The notes: generated by a model from the letters alone, not told the origin. Shown: positions 1-13,362, numbered from the stretch's first letter. The stretch: DNA of 64,000 nucleotides from Wurfbainia villosa (GCA_025175895.1 CM046004.1:186001-250000), one strand, 5' to 3'. Made by a program: numbers and translations.

Positions 1-3000
1 GAACCGGAATGATGTTTAAACCCCTTTTGTGGAACCACTTCTGGCTCCAAACACTTCCACCCAAAATTGTTCAAAAGCAGGGATCTTGGAGGAATGCTAT
101 GTGAAAATACATGATTATCTATCTTTCTCTATGCACATGACCTTGCAAGCAGACAGGGGCAGGTGTGAGTGGGTGTAATTAATCAGGTGGCCAGATTCTG
201 ATGTGAGCAGCGAACGATCAGGGGCCAGGTCTGAGTACAGGTGTGTAAGCGATCAGGCAGTAGATTGAAGAGAGATGTGAGGATCAGGTGCCACATGGAA
301 GGTCCACAGCACAGACGATACAAGATCAAGAAGGAGACGATGATGAGAATGAGAGGGAAAATGGGATAATTTTAGTTTTCTTTTAGCCTCTTCCCATTCT
401 TTAGTTCTCACTGCTCAAAAAAAAAAATTCTTCCTCCTCTCCTTCCCATTTGCCTTCTCCCTTTTCCCTTCTCTCCCACTTCCTTCCTCTGATGTAAACA
501 AGCCCTAAATGCCTTCTTTAAATTAGTAGAAATACATGTTACTCTTATCAAGCGAGTTATATAATAATAAAATATCCTTTCATAAATATGCAATTACACA
601 AATTAAACCAGGCAGTCTAACCAGTAGCTCAAAGTCCAATAGGTGACCCAAAGCTTGATTTGATCAACAACAGGTTCCATTTTGATAACTATATTTTCAC
701 AAAGGCGTAGGTTTAGTTAAGCTTTAACAGTATTCATTCCTTTCGACTAAAAAAGGTTGCAGTTTACCATTATCCACTATAGAATCTAGAGAGATTTTTA
801 TAATAATCAACTCAATAAGTAAGATATCTCCTATATTCTAATTTCGAAAGAGATTCTGAGCAAATCAGAAGTCCTCCAACAGTAAACCGCAAAGTAAATT
901 AGCTGACTATCCAACTCCATATATAATACAAATTTTCCTTCATGTTTAGTTGTTTTCTATCAATTAACGAAAAATTATTAATTAGATTTAACCTAAAATT
1001 TAACTGCATATACATCAGAATTAAAGAGAGAACTGTTTTCCAGATGGATCTGAAACACATAATTACTGATAACCATCCTAAATGATCTTATACCTTTACA
1101 ATCTGTAAAAACTTTGAAGCAAGCATAATGCACCATCTCAGCTAAATGTTCCTTTATATCAATTGAATACGCTCAGAGAAATTTAAGTTAGCAGAATCTT
1201 ACTTTTATAATTCAAATTTGAATAATAATCAACTAACATAGCAAAATATTTGAAAAACTACAATAGAAGTATGATCTTTAAGTCATTATGGTAGATGGGA
1301 ATTCTTACCCATAATCTAGTATCTTGCAATCACAATCTTTGCAAAAGTAAAGTGAGTATGGCCAGATTTGCAAAAAGCGAACCTAATGACATGCATAATA
1401 GTGTCAAACTAAGAGCAGTTCATAAGGTCATCGAATGACAAACTATGACTCATACAAACCAATGAGTAAAGCTCTCCAACTCTATTTTGCAACGGTGTGC
1501 CACTTAGGGCCCACTTGTATAAAGATTCTAGAGCAAAAACAGCCTTGGCAGTATTACAGTGCCTGTCCTTTATGAAATGAGCCTGCATGAGTAGTAAAAT
1601 TACATAAAACAAATACCAGTAACAATGTAAGGGTTGATTGAATCAATTATATAATATATAAACTTAACAAAGTTTAAGCTTATGTTCACAAACATGAAAG
1701 GTAGCTTACACCATAATTTAAGAACAAATAATAATTAGTCTCTCCATTAACCTTAAAACTCAACTTTCATTAGTAAGACTATACAACAACTCTTTTGCTC
1801 TAGCTGGAAATACGGATGATGCAAAGATATTGAGAAAGGAGAAGAGGAGCAAGGGAGGGATAAAAGATGTACAGGAGCCTGAAAATGGTTTCATTGTCAA
1901 AACAGCAATTATTTGCTAAAGAGTGCATCGTAAATCAGGATTATTTTTAACCAGGCACTACATATATGAGAGAGAATTTAGTTTTTACCAAACAAACCCA
2001 AGCTAGAAACCTATTTAAAGAAACAGGCAAATAAAGATCAACCTCGTCAAGAATAATTCGTTGCCATTTCACAGAATGCAAGATTGAATTTCCTGAGGAT
2101 GAACCCACAATCTTTTTGTCTGAACTCTGAATCTTTTTTTCTGACGCAGAATGCTTCTTGGTCTTATAGACTGTCTTTGTCTTTCCCTTTAGCTTTCCAT
2201 CTTTTTTTCTACTCACTTGTCTAGCTTGCTTTTCTGTCTTACAGGCATAAGGTCCACAAAAATACTTCAAGTGTGTCCTCATCTTCTTAGGGTAGAACCT
2301 CTTATGGCAATATTTGCACATCTCCTTTGGAGGCATCATATACTTCCGAAATTCACTCTCAATTGTTGAGTATGTAGTGATCACAAAATCGTAATCATCA
2401 AACTCATACTTAGTTTTATCCCTATTAGCACCATGATAGCGTAAAACCTTAACGGACCCCTTTTCCGTGTGCTTATTAATCTCGTCCTCCCACTGAAAAA
2501 CTGCGACTACTGGACAAATAACAAGGGTGCATTTGGTGTCCGGCAAAAGAGAGGATGAACAGGGGACGTTCAAGTCAAGGCCAGACCCAGCGTGTTGTGA
2601 ACCAAGGGAGCGAGCCGTAAGGACAAGGGAAATTGCTTGGATAGTCTTCCCCATTCCCATTTCATCAGCGAGAATCCCCCCTCTAAAAAAAGAGCACTCC
2701 TGCTTGAGAGCCCAAGCAAGCCACTCCTTCTGGAACCTCAAGAGCGGGAGCTTGATGTCAGGCGATGGATTGACTATCTCGGACGTTCCATTTCCCCCAA
2801 AATCAGACACTTCGTCTCCCGAATTCAACTTATTAGTGATCCAAATATAGTTCTCCTCCTCCCAAATCTCCCACGACAAAGGGAATTCCCTTGCCTTCTT
2901 CCGCCCGGAGCTCGCTGGCCTAGAGGGATTATCGGGAGGCGGCGCAGGAGCGTTTTCAGGCGCCGTTTCTTGAACCACACCCTCCTCGCTCTCACCGGAC

Positions 3001-3225
3001 TCCGCTTCTTCTTCGTCAATGCTGTACTCGGAATCGGAGGAAGAAGGAGTGTACAAGTCATCATTGCTTTCATCCTTGGAAACGAGGGGTTCCTCCCGCC
3101 ATTTCCGTCTCCCTGCAAAAGGAAACAACGAGACGAATGGAATCAGAATCAGCAGAAGAAAAGACGAGGAAGGGTCGGAAGGACGAGGGCGGACGATTTC
3201 TAGGGTTTGGGGGTCGGGGAGCCAT
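1..3225 (-). CDS. RAD16: RAD16-like SNF2-family DNA repair helicase, 5' part only
   Basis: This is the N-terminal part of a RAD16/rhp16-type SWI2/SNF2 ATPase, the nuclear factor that acts in global-genome nucleotide excision repair. Exons I can place are 3195-3225, 2043-3112, 1460-1582 and 1309-1382, all joining in frame through GT-AG introns (about 432 residues in the window). An acidic, Ser/Glu-rich N-terminus is followed by the Walker A motif GGILADEMGMGKT near residue 160. A Cys/His cluster (CKYC...HLKYFC) lies near 275-297. The DEAH box is assembled across the junction of the second and third exons. SGTPLQNR follows, and then the Cys-rich stretch YFCKDCDC. The first 31-bp exon (MAPRPPNPRNR) is inferred: the large exon opens at a clear TTTTGCAG acceptor with no usable ATG, and a phase-1 donor follows this ATG. 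The RING and helicase C-terminal domains lie off the left edge; 1-1308 looks intronic. Confidence 0.88.
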
Positions 3226-5289
3226 CAATCCACGCGAGGTGGGAGAAATCAGATAGAAAGAGGATGAGAGAGAGAGTACAAGAATCGCGTGCAGTGTTAT
3301 GGGAAATAAATAAATAGCAAATAGAGAAGAAGGGGAAATCGGTCATCGGTGTTCACCGTGGCGGGAACTTGGCGAGCAAGTTTCCACTGCGCAAGTTGCG
3401 GCTACGTGGCATTGCGGCGGGCAGGTGAGCGGTGGACCCGCCTGTAGCCGACTTGGCTCAATGAACTGGGTCCCACTCACTGATCAGATTGGTAAAATAA
3501 AATACATCCCTTAACCTCTACTTTAATAATAAAAAAGAAAGAAAGAAAATTGACACGCCCCTAATTTTTGGGGGGAAAAAAATGATAGTTGATAACATTA
3601 AATTGTCCCTAATTTTTCATCTTTTTTTTTTTTTCAAATAAAATTTGATTTATTATCAATTAATACTTCTATTTCCTTCTAAATAGAAACTATTTATTTC
3701 CTTCTTACGTTTGTCAAGATATAAATAGGTAAATAAAAATAAATAAATTTTCTTTTTTATTACTTGAATTGCTTAATATATTTCAACATGTAACCTTGAC
3801 TCACCAGCTAGTTAACCTAATTATAACCTCATGTCTTACTCTCTGTCTTAAGATTATGTTCGTGATATTGTTCATAATCTTTTTCCATCTACACGAGAAA
3901 TTAAGTTCGTGATTCAAATCCGAACAAGATGAATATGGAGTTCAGTTTCTCTCTGAATGTATATACATTATGATTTAGATTTATTTAATAGGCGAATCAA
4001 AGACTATCGATTTTCAAAATTAACTTTGTCCATGACCTTGACCCTTTCTCATGACCTTGAGGCTTTATCCATGATGTTGCTAGTTACTCATGGCTATGAC
4101 ATTGCATCCACCACCTTCAACCTCGATCCCCAATCCATGAACTAGTTCACTGAACTGCCCATTATCCTACACGAATTGAGGCAGCCGTCACCATCAGCAC
4201 CTGTTTGGCCCAAACCAGATGCAAGAGAACACAAACTATTTCAAATATAAAGCCCCCACTCGCATCAAAATTAGGATAAGATAAGCAAAGCTTATGTGTA
4301 GATGCTTTCTTTTATCAAGCACTACTTTTCTTAGCTAACAAGGCAATAACATCAAAGAACCTAAATTTTTCGAACTGAATTTGTTCAGTTCAATTTCAAT
4401 TTTGCTTACCAAATCGGTTTTGCTACTTTGTCATACAAAAGAGACCAGAAAGGCTCAAGCTTTGACAATAGTTCTTCAGGAAATGTAGCTGACCAGAGAA
4501 ACATAGTATAAATAGACAAATCGCACGCAGTATTTTAACTTACCATACAGTCAAATAATATAAAAGATAAAGATAAAGATACATTACCTATTTACTTGTA
4601 TCCTTTTCTTCAACACCATTAGCATTAGCTAGGAGCAGTGGATGGTTCCTTCTTTGCTACCTGTTGAACACACCTTCAGCATAGGATTGACACAGTTAAT
4701 ATACCATTACCAACAGTACAGATAATATGCAGAATATGGTTAATAGACCATAATTAAATTGGAATTGTCATTAATTATCAAACTCCGTACAAGCAACAGC
4801 ATTTTTGGATTTATAACGGAGGAATCAACTCCGGCAATCTCACAACCATGGATCATGATGATATGTTAGTGAATAACTCTTGCAGAATTTAAGTTGCTTT
4901 TATGGCCTTACTTTTGCCTGGATCAATTAAAAGCCCGAAACAACAGCATGCCATTGCTGGTTCCCTCCTATTCTTCATCCAAATCAATTCATTTGCTCAG
5001 TACTAGGTTTAGATACTATTTTATCTGGTTGCATCGTCTGCTAAAGAAACATCAACACCAATATCCAGGAGAATGCAAACTCATCAATGCTATTTTTACA
5101 AGCAAATCCACAATCCAAAAAATGAAGATGCGGAAACTGAAACAAATATAAGCATAGCTCTTTGAACAAATGAGGGAGGAGATGAAGAATAGTACTTCAT
5201 ATCAAAATGGCAAATGCTCAGACCAAAGTAATCAAAATGCATGGTTTGTCAATCAAATTACCTTCAAACTTCCCTATTTCCTCAAGCAC
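3226..5289. other. Spacer between divergent RAD16 promoter side and the DIM1 3' duplication
   Basis: This is an AT-rich spacer. The first 250 bases hold the RAD16 5' leader and promoter, with a GA-rich stretch near 3262-3275. Short open frames elsewhere (for example near 3957-4145 and 4894-5151) have no recognisable motif and no coding-like composition. I see no other gene here. Confidence 0.6.
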
Positions 5290-5690
5290 AGTGATTGCCA
5301 ATAAAGGAAAACAAAATCTTCAAATTGAACTTCCTCTCGGAAGCACTTGTTTTGATCTCGACTCTAGGTATCAAAACACAAAGCCCTCTTGATTGAAAAT
5401 CTGAAGAAGATGCGATAATGCTTCATTGTCTTGGAAGGTCTCTTCCCTTTATATCCCCCAGACTTCAGTATTGCAACAATCTTCTCTTTAAAGTGAGTTG
5501 CATCAGATTCATCCTGCTCTAAAAGGGTATTGTTAGCATATTCCATCATGACTGTCAGCAGCTCCATAGTCACCTTCTTCCTTATGAACCAAAATTTTAC
5601 TAGCTTTAGCTTCAGACCTGGATTTCTTCTTTTGCTTGAAGATGGAACTACCAAGCTTCCATCTTTCCTTTTGTGCGGTGGTTGTAAATA
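5290..5690 (-). pseudogene. Decayed partial tandem copy of the DIM1-type methyltransferase 3' end
   Basis: The minus strand encodes a relic of the C-terminus of the neighbouring dimethyladenosine transferase. FKEKIVAILKSGGYKGKRPSK here matches FKEKINGILKYVGYEGKRPSK of the intact gene. The match continues at DNA level on both sides: the CATCTTCAAGCAAAAGAAGA-like segment near 5635, and the 3' UTR segment around 5300-5400. Small deletions and frameshifts scramble the frame before and after this block, and the methyltransferase fold itself is absent. It begins about 65 bases from the stop codon of the functional gene, so it looks like a local tandem duplication of the last part of the gene plus UTR. 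Confidence 0.8.
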
Positions 5691-5754
5691 AAAGAAAACA
5701 CAAGTCACCAAACTGAACTTGTAGTCAAGACACAGATTTAAGTGTTAATTCAAG

Positions 5755-6966
5755 CTATCGAAACAGAACACCCTCTTGATTGAAAAGCTGAAGAAGATGC
5801 AAAAATTCTTCATTGGATAACTTGGAAGGCCTCTTCCCTTCATATCCCACATATTTCAATATTCCATTAATCTTCTCTTTAAATTGAGCTGCTTCAGATA
5901 CATCCAGTCCCAAAAAATCATCAGTAGCATCATTTCCATCATAGCTATCACCATCGTCATCATAATCCTCTTCCTCATGTACCAAAGTTTTACTAGGTTT
6001 GGCTTCAGACTTTGACTTCTTATACAACTCGGCTATCATCTTCTTTTGCTTGAAGATGGCACCGAGAGTTTTGTTCTTCTTAGTGAAGCAAGTGCGAGTG
6101 AAACCCAACCATTCGTCTAGATTAAGATCGGGTACATCACTCCTCGGCTGGATTCGCACCAGAGAGGAGTCCACCTTGGGGCAAGGAACGAAATCTTTCT
6201 TGCTCACGTGCATAAGAATCTCGACAGTGGCAACCAGGCTAACATTGGCAGCCAAGCGATTGAACTCCGAGTCGCCTGGAGTGGCCACAAGACGCTTCGC
6301 GAACTCCTTTTGTAGGAGAAGCACCGCGCTCCTGAAGCCCGATTGCCTGCCCGATCCATAGAGAAGCTTCGCAATGAGAGGCGACGAGATCCCGTAAGGT
6401 ATGTTGGCGACACAAACGTCGAACTCTGGGAACTCGGTCTTCAGCGCGTCTCCAGTGATAACCTGATGAATCGTACCCAAAAGGACTCAATTTCCTTTTG
6501 TTGTTTGGGGAAGTAGGGAGAACAGGTGGAATGCGAGGGGTCGGCCACATACCATGAGGCGGTCATCGATACCGAGGCCAGACGCGCGAGAAAGGAGGGA
6601 TTCAACCATTCGGGGGTCGATCTCGACGGCAACGACCCTGCAGGCGGACTGGAGGAGGCGGACGGTGAGGTTGCCCGTGCCGGGGCCGATCTCAAGGACT
6701 GTGTCGGAGGGGCGGAGGCAGGCGAGACGGGATATGGAGTCGAGGACGCGGGGATTGGTGAGGAGGTGCTGACCGCGGCCTTTGTTGAGGCGGAAGGAAC
6801 GGTCGCCGCCAGGGGCGGTACTCCGATCGCAGCGGTCCTCATCGTGGTCGTTAAGGCAGCGGCGAGCGGCTTTGGTGCGGAAGTTGAGGTGGGGGTGGAA
6901 CTGGAGAGGGAGAAGGGGAGGAGAGCAGGCGGCGAAGTGAAGCCGGCGAAGTTCTCGTCGAAACAT
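5755..6966 (-). CDS. DIM1B: rRNA adenine N6,N6-dimethyltransferase, mitochondrial type (KsgA/DIM1 family)
   Basis: This enzyme uses S-adenosylmethionine to dimethylate two adjacent adenines in the 3'-terminal hairpin of small-subunit rRNA. There are two exons, 6553-6966 and 5755-6462, separated by a 90-bp GT-AG intron and joining in phase 0, for 373 residues. A basic, Leu-rich leader of about 55 residues resembles an organelle transit peptide. It is followed by FRLNKGRGQHLLTNP, the SAM-binding LEIGPGTGNLT (91-101), VEIDP (114-118) and the catalytic NIPY (158-161). FVPCPKVDSSLVRIQP is the family signature of the target-recognition region. An acidic insert (about 300-322) precedes a conserved helical C-terminus. 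The leader and length suggest the mitochondrial paralogue rather than nuclear DIM1A or plastid PFC1; this assignment is inferred. The ATG at 6964-6966 opens the frame. Confidence 0.9.
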
Positions 6967-9025
6967 CCAGGGGAGAGGAGGTCAAGGGCTTAAGGCTGGT
7001 AATGGGAATGGCCTCTGCTCCCTTTATAGTCGTCCGATCTGATCGAGATTAAATCTTGGTCATTTGATCGTTAATCAGACATTATTAATTAATCACTAAT
7101 CGAGGAAGAATGGAGATTGGAGGGCATAAGGGACATTTCACTTTCATCCGACTTTCCTTGGAGGCTGGAGCTCGACGCCGGATTTAATCAAAGCTAATTT
7201 AAAAAGATCCGTTGAGTCTCAGACGGACTTATCCACGACGGGATGAGACAACTCATCCTAAATTTAACATTTAACATGAGCGAGTTGATCTGCCATTGAA
7301 AAATTCCCAATCTCATTCGAATTAGACGGGATCAACAAAAAAAAAAAAAATAATAATTCTAAAATTATTAAAATGTAGAGAGTTTGAGACGACGATCGAT
7401 AAGATGAATAAAATACTATGATAAAAAAAAATATTTAAAATAACTAAAATTTTATAATTGAAATTCAATTGTCCAACAAAATTGAATATCAATATTTTTT
7501 ATTTTTTTAATATTCTAAAATATCTAAATTTTAATAATATATAAATCAAATTTTGACTCATCTAAACAGAGATATAATTAAGATTTTTTAACTCTCGTAA
7601 TTATTTGACTTTGATATGTTATTCTTTTTTATATTAATTAAAATAATAAAGATCAGTTAATATAAAATAATTAGAGTATATAAGAAAAAAATATTAAAGA
7701 ATTTATATCGAAAAAAAATTTGTTTTTTTCCTTTGATTTCTCTTACCTTTGTTGAGTTGAGATGTATACGTGATAAAAAAAAAATATCACTACGAAGAAC
7801 TTATTTTTGTTGGTATTAAAATATTAATTAAAACAACTTATATAATTTTGTTTCCGCATGTTTTTTTTTTTTTTTTGACATTTCTAAATCTGCGAACCAA
7901 TTCAAGTCCACCGCAATCGATCTATCTGGATTTGCAATTCATATGGATTGATCCGTTTAGATTCATATTGATAAAATTTTAACTAAATCTATTTAAATTA
8001 TTTGATAGAACTTAACAGCTCTAAATCTGAGGTGAGAATATAAAGTGTTAAAAAAAATCTTCTGATAAGCAAAGAAGACAGAAAGGAGGAAAAAAAAATG
8101 AAATGGTGAACTCGTCCATCGAGTTTGTAACGATCTTACCGCGAGTAACCTCGTGGCCTTCCAGAGCCCGCCTTGGGTCAGATTTATTGAGACGATTATT
8201 CAGGGTTCATAAATTCATATAATAAATATATTTTTTATTTAGGATTTAAAAAAAGTATAGCAAAATTCACTGAATAAGAATCCAACTAACAAATTTTGCT
8301 TAGGATTTCAAAACAAGACAGCCTCACCATCTCAGCGATAATATAATCAACTCTGATTTCGCTCGTGCCCGCAAGCGAAGTTGTTCACAGCCTCTTGAGA
8401 TGAGGTTGCTCGCAGTCGCACGATCGACGTCATTGTGCCACTATGAGAGAGGCACATGTGAGGAGGCCACGAGGTTGACGTGAGGAAGGGAAGGGAAGCA
8501 AAGGGAAGTTCGTTCGCCCAATTTTGAGCAAACAAAAAAAATATAGAAAAAATGTGTGTCCATTATTTTATAATGGGTAAATAGAGAAAAGAATATTGAT
8601 TTAGAGGATCAAATTGACAAAATAAATAATTAGGAAGTACCCCATTTGATTTTTCCAATTCCACCTAAAAATTTTAATTTTAAATTATTTTTTTTTTCAA
8701 TCCCTATTTTATGCCGATAAACATTTTACAGACTTACAGTCCATGCAGATGAAAATGGAAGGATGGAAGATTTGTTATGGGAGAAGCATGTTCATTCCCA
8801 GCACGTATGTGCCAACACTTGTATCATACAAAATCTCTGTTATTCAGTTTTCTACAAAACGTTGTATTCCTGGGTTGTGAATTACCATTAAAATTTACTA
8901 CAGCAAATGAGTACACTCCCACAGAATTCTAGAGGATGTATGCTTCTACTCGTTGCGAATATACATGGACATTGGCATGAAAAAGGAAACATTCTTACAT
9001 GTTAGCCTTCAGGTCGTTAATGGTT
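6967..9025. other. AT-rich intergenic region
   Basis: This stretch separates the DIM1-type promoter (near 6967-7150) from the 3' end of the PrmA-like gene. It contains many short A and T runs. A weak open frame at 8347-8535 on the minus strand has no recognisable motif. No transposon ends or RNA genes were seen. Confidence 0.55.
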
Positions 9026-12000
9026 TTACATGTCCGACTTCCTTTTTCTTGTACCATGGATGCAGGCCCATCCTTCCATCTCAGATACTGAGATATTTTC
9101 CAAATATTGAGAATAAATTTCCTTGATTTGTTGCACCTGGACAATATAGAAGCTTATTAGCCGAGCAAAATCTTTTGCGAGTGTATAGTACACAAGCTCC
9201 AAACGACATGATTCTTTTCGTGATATCGAATGAGCAGTCAATTCATCATCATTCACCAATCAAAAGTTTGAGAGAGACAAGAAGTAGGTTTGAAGGAGCT
9301 GAGCTGCACCTGTTGAGATAGGATTCCTGATAGACCAATGTTTGAACCGGGCCTTCCGTAAGAAACAATGTTGACTGCCAATTCGATCAGAGGATTGAGG
9401 AGTAAATTTGCTATGATAAAGTCAAATTTCCCCTTTGAACAATGTGGTTGAAAGCCAAACAAATTCCTCTTTTCTGGACTCTCGGTCTCTTCATTTGGAA
9501 CCAGGTAAACCGACATCTTGCTTGAACTTATACCATTCAATGCCACATTTTCACGAGCAGAAATGATGGCTTGTGGGTCTATATCTATTCCGACAGATGA
9601 GGAAGCTCCCATCTGCATATTAAACGTCTTTGAAATAACATGGGAATATCGACTCAGGAATCTTACAGCTGTTCTTGCTGACCGCAAGACGAGCATTTGA
9701 ATTATACTTGAAAGTGTTAGTTCAAAGCTCAAAGGTATCTATACTGAATGCCTAAAGAACATGTGCATTCGGATAAACCAAACCTTCATTGCAGCAATTC
9801 CTAGAATTCCTGATCCAGTGCCATAATCCAAAAGTAGTTCTCCGCCTTGGAGCAGTCTGTGTAGCAACATCAAGCACAATTTCGTAGTTGGGTGTTCCCC
9901 AGTCCCAAAAGCCATTCCTGGGTCAAGTATAATATTTGTCGCTTGTAAATCCTGGATATAAAAAATTCACTCAATACTCATGAAAGTTAAATAGCCAAGG
10001 CTTTGTACATAAGGATGAACGTCAATAACATATATAGTGGTTCCCAAGACCAAAAGTACATACAGAAAACACCATGCTTGTCCAATAACATCTTGATTCA
10101 CAGTCTGCAATACACATTATTCTCACAAGAAAGTACCACCGTGTTACACATATATGTTCATATTCAAAATCTTACACAAGGACAGAGCATAACATCTAGC
10201 ACAGCTGCAAAGAGAATCAAACTAATATGGACATTCATGCAACAAAAGGAGAACACTGCACTTGTGACGCTGATGTTGTAATCAAAAAGATATATTCAAG
10301 AAGCTAAGGAAGTAGAATGGAGAAGCACAAATAGATTATCTGTAGGATACACTTGCCATGTCTCTATTCACAGAGGCAACCATATACAAAAACAATAAAA
10401 GTCATGTCCCTACTATTTAGAGATGGCAATCGCAACGTACATGATGGCAATAATTTTATCACATTGCCAAAATAAGAAATGTTCATATTATAATATGCAG
10501 AATTAGCCTAACCACAAAGCTGCAGGAACATACAAAGAGCTGAGGACCCACAAGGAGCTTGTGTTTTCTACCCAGATTCAAACCAATAATTGATCTAGTG
10601 TGGCACTAGTTCCTGATTCATGCATAGGTTGAGACAAAATACATAAATCTGTAACATCTGCATTTGACTAACTCTGATAAATGTTTTTAACAAGTGAACC
10701 AGACCCTTTCTGGACCAGTTTCTTGGTTAAAATTGTCAATTTATCCAGCTTTAAACAATTGAGCCTAGTCTGACCTCAATAAACGAATAGTCAGAGAGAC
10801 GAAGGCTGAGACACTTTTTAAGGGATAATAATATAATTATATGTCATAAAATTTTGCACAGAAATTAGGCATATACTGCAAATTTTGTGATCATGAAATT
10901 TGTATCTCACATGATAAAGTAACTATTGTTTCTTTGACTAATCGTTTTGAAAATTGCCAGCAAGATTACCCAACAAAGATGGTTAAAGTTAGAGTATACC
11001 GGCGGTTCTCTCCATTTGGGAACAATCCATAGACCAGTAATAACTTCAATTGGATGAAAAGTTTCCTGCATTGAGATCCAAATTATACTCAATTGAGAAA
11101 ATAGTAATAGGAAAACAGATATTATTCAGTACAGGGCGGCTAACCTGTAAATTTGTTGTCCAGTCACAGGGTTTGCCAGCTGAGATTTCATACATAGGTA
11201 CATAGTTCAAACCAAATGAACCAACAGCCTGTGAGATGCATGAATGCACATCTTGGTAATCTGCAAATATGCAGGTTATCCATATCTGCGTACAGCAACA
11301 TAAATAGTAAAGGAAATTATTATGTATGTAGCAAGTAAGTCACTAATTTCCGAAAAGAAGCACTAGACTATGACGAATGTAAAGAAAGTAATTTCCATCG
11401 GTTGCATTACTAAGACGGTATGATTGGGCTAATTATTTAATAAAGAATGAGTCTGCATGTGTAACTTCAGTGGCATATGTTCAGTAGGAAAAATGTATCT
11501 TTTCTCAAATATATACCATTAGTATGTTCCAACTTCCAATATCATTCTATTGCAAATTACTATCATTTTTAATAGGTGTCTTCTCATTTCAACTACTTTC
11601 CTAGTACATTTAATACACTCAACATGTTCGACATAATGATTAATGGCATTCATAAATCTAAGTGAAATCTGCATCCGTGAGTGAGAAACTCTTGTTACAC
11701 ATTCGGCTCGCCCTTTCACTCTTAGTTTTTTTAAATTTTTCATGTATGTCTTTAGCATTGTCTCTCCAATTGTTGGCTCTCAATAGAAATTTTATCTTTA
11801 TATCGTGTTAATCAGGGTATTCATCAATTAAGTTCCTATTACAGTAGCTCAAATATTCCTGACATTTGTTTTGCGCCCCCATATGGAGAAAAAATAGATA
11901 TACAAACTTGGGTTATCATAATACAAAATACACACGACATGTAGATGATTAGTCCCTTGGCTGTATTAGGGCGAGCTGATAGAAGTAACATATACACTTG

Positions 12001-13362
12001 ATTGATGTCCAAGGGCTTTGATTTCAGATGCAGAAAGTAGCAGAGCTAAGCGAGACAAGAATAATGCCATCAATTTTCAATGCTCAAATGAAGATACAAG
12101 AATGATATCATCTCAACTAAAGGAAAACAAAACATGAAACTAAAAAAAATCGATAGCTCACCTCATCAAGATCATGGGAATCACTTAATTCGTCCATACT
12201 AGCAGAATTGGCACCAAAGCACAATAAAGCATCGGAAAGCATATCCTGTGGCATGAGATTTGTCAGTCCATTAGAGCTTCAAAATGGTTACCAAGCCAAA
12301 TAAATAAATAAATAATAGAAACATTGACCAAGAAACAAACTTTCACTCTTCAATTAAGATAACTCATAACTTCTTTTTATACTTCAAGTGCTGTTTTTTC
12401 TTAAGGGAAAAACAGCAAAAGGGTAGCCTTTATTTATGTTATTGTCTAAAGGGTGCCTCATTTTAAAAAATTATAAAAATGACGCCCTATTTTATTTTTC
12501 ATCCCAAAAATAGCTTTATATGTGTTATTGCAGCAGCTATGACCATAACTGTAACAATTGAAGCTTCCAACTTTGGCTAAATTGTTCCATGTTATAGCAG
12601 TTATAGCCGTAACTGCTATAACATAAAGCGTTGAAGTGATTTTGATAAAGTTGGAGGGATTTTGATCAACTTTGAGCAATTTCAACCAAATTGGTAAAAA
12701 GGTATGTTGATATAATAGTGTTTCATGTGTAACAATTTTGACCAAATTAAGGCAATTTTGTTCTACATTATAGACATAGCTGCTGTAGCAATGGCATTCT
12801 CAGGATAAAAAAATAAGAGAGTTCGCCCTTTTGATATTTTTCCAAAACAGGATGCCTTTTGACTATAATAAAAATATGGGGCACAGGTCCATGAAAATCT
12901 ACGAAGTTAAAGTTTCACCAAGGCTTTTACTTACTAGCAGACAACACTTCTCATAAATCATAATCGTGCTCACCTCCAGTAAAAGAATTTATTTTTCAGA
13001 GATAACTACCAGAAATAGATCAATTAGCGCAACTAGAAAACTCATAATGGAATTTTTTTTTCCCCACTCACAGCGTCGCGCTTGAGGCAACGAATGCGGA
13101 CAGAAAGATAAGGGGCATCGGAATACTCCGGTTGCGCCGGCAGAGTGCAAAATTGGATCCTTTCCTTCGGATTTCGCCTCCTCATTCGGCGAACAGAGAA
13201 GGACGGATGGCGAACAAGTGATCCGACGGCAGCCTCTGTCGGCGCGACGAATAAGGGGTTCGATGGAGTGGGGAAAGGAGGAAGAGGAACCGAATGGCAA
13301 GGAATTTCTAGTGCGGCGATGTGTCTGAGGAAGCGGAGACGATGGACACGACCGGCGAACAT
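9026..13362 (-). CDS. PRMA: Ribosomal protein L11 methyltransferase-like protein (PrmA family)
   Basis: This is a SAM-dependent lysine methyltransferase of the PrmA/L11 family, probably acting on organelle ribosomal protein L11. Seven exons were read by eye: 13072-13362, 12162-12245, 11145-11285, 11000-11065, 9784-9951, 9310-9612 and 9026-9136. All are in phase 0 with GT-AG borders and give 387 residues. The first exon is GC-rich and encodes an Arg-rich leader fitting a transit peptide. Middle exons carry CDWTTNLQ, FHPIEVITGLWIVPKW and DPGMAFGTGEHPTTKL. These are followed by the SAM motif LDYGTGSGILGIAA, VGIDIDPQAI and the motif IV-like FDFIIANLLLNPL. The protein ends SEMEGWACIHGTRKR, a typical PrmA C-terminus. 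Exon 3 depends on the acceptor before 11285 (IWITCIFADYQD); the nearer AG would break the frame. Intron 1 holds a fold-back element. Confidence 0.9.
12395..12895. mobile_element. Fold-back (MITE-like) element in intron 1 of the PrmA-like gene
   Basis: The left part (about 12395-12520) and the right part (about 12780-12895) are imperfect inverted repeats of each other. One pair of arms reads GTTATTGCAGCAGCTATGACC on the left and the complement of GACATAGCTGCTGTAGCAATG on the right. The outer arms share an AAAAGGG..GCCT-like pattern and A/T runs. Inside is a perfect hairpin with 13-base arms, GTTATAGCAGTTA (12593-12605) and its complement (12612-12624). No coding capacity was seen, and I could not fix a target duplication. 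Confidence 0.6.

Noticed and set aside
1..1308. Search for further RAD16 exons (CWWN-type zinc region)
   Set aside because: No in-frame continuation of the family sequence found on the minus strand; best read as a long intron leaving the window.
5207..5392. Open frame of 61 residues near the DIM1 relic
   Set aside because: Lies opposite the duplicated 3' UTR sequence and shows no protein family motif.
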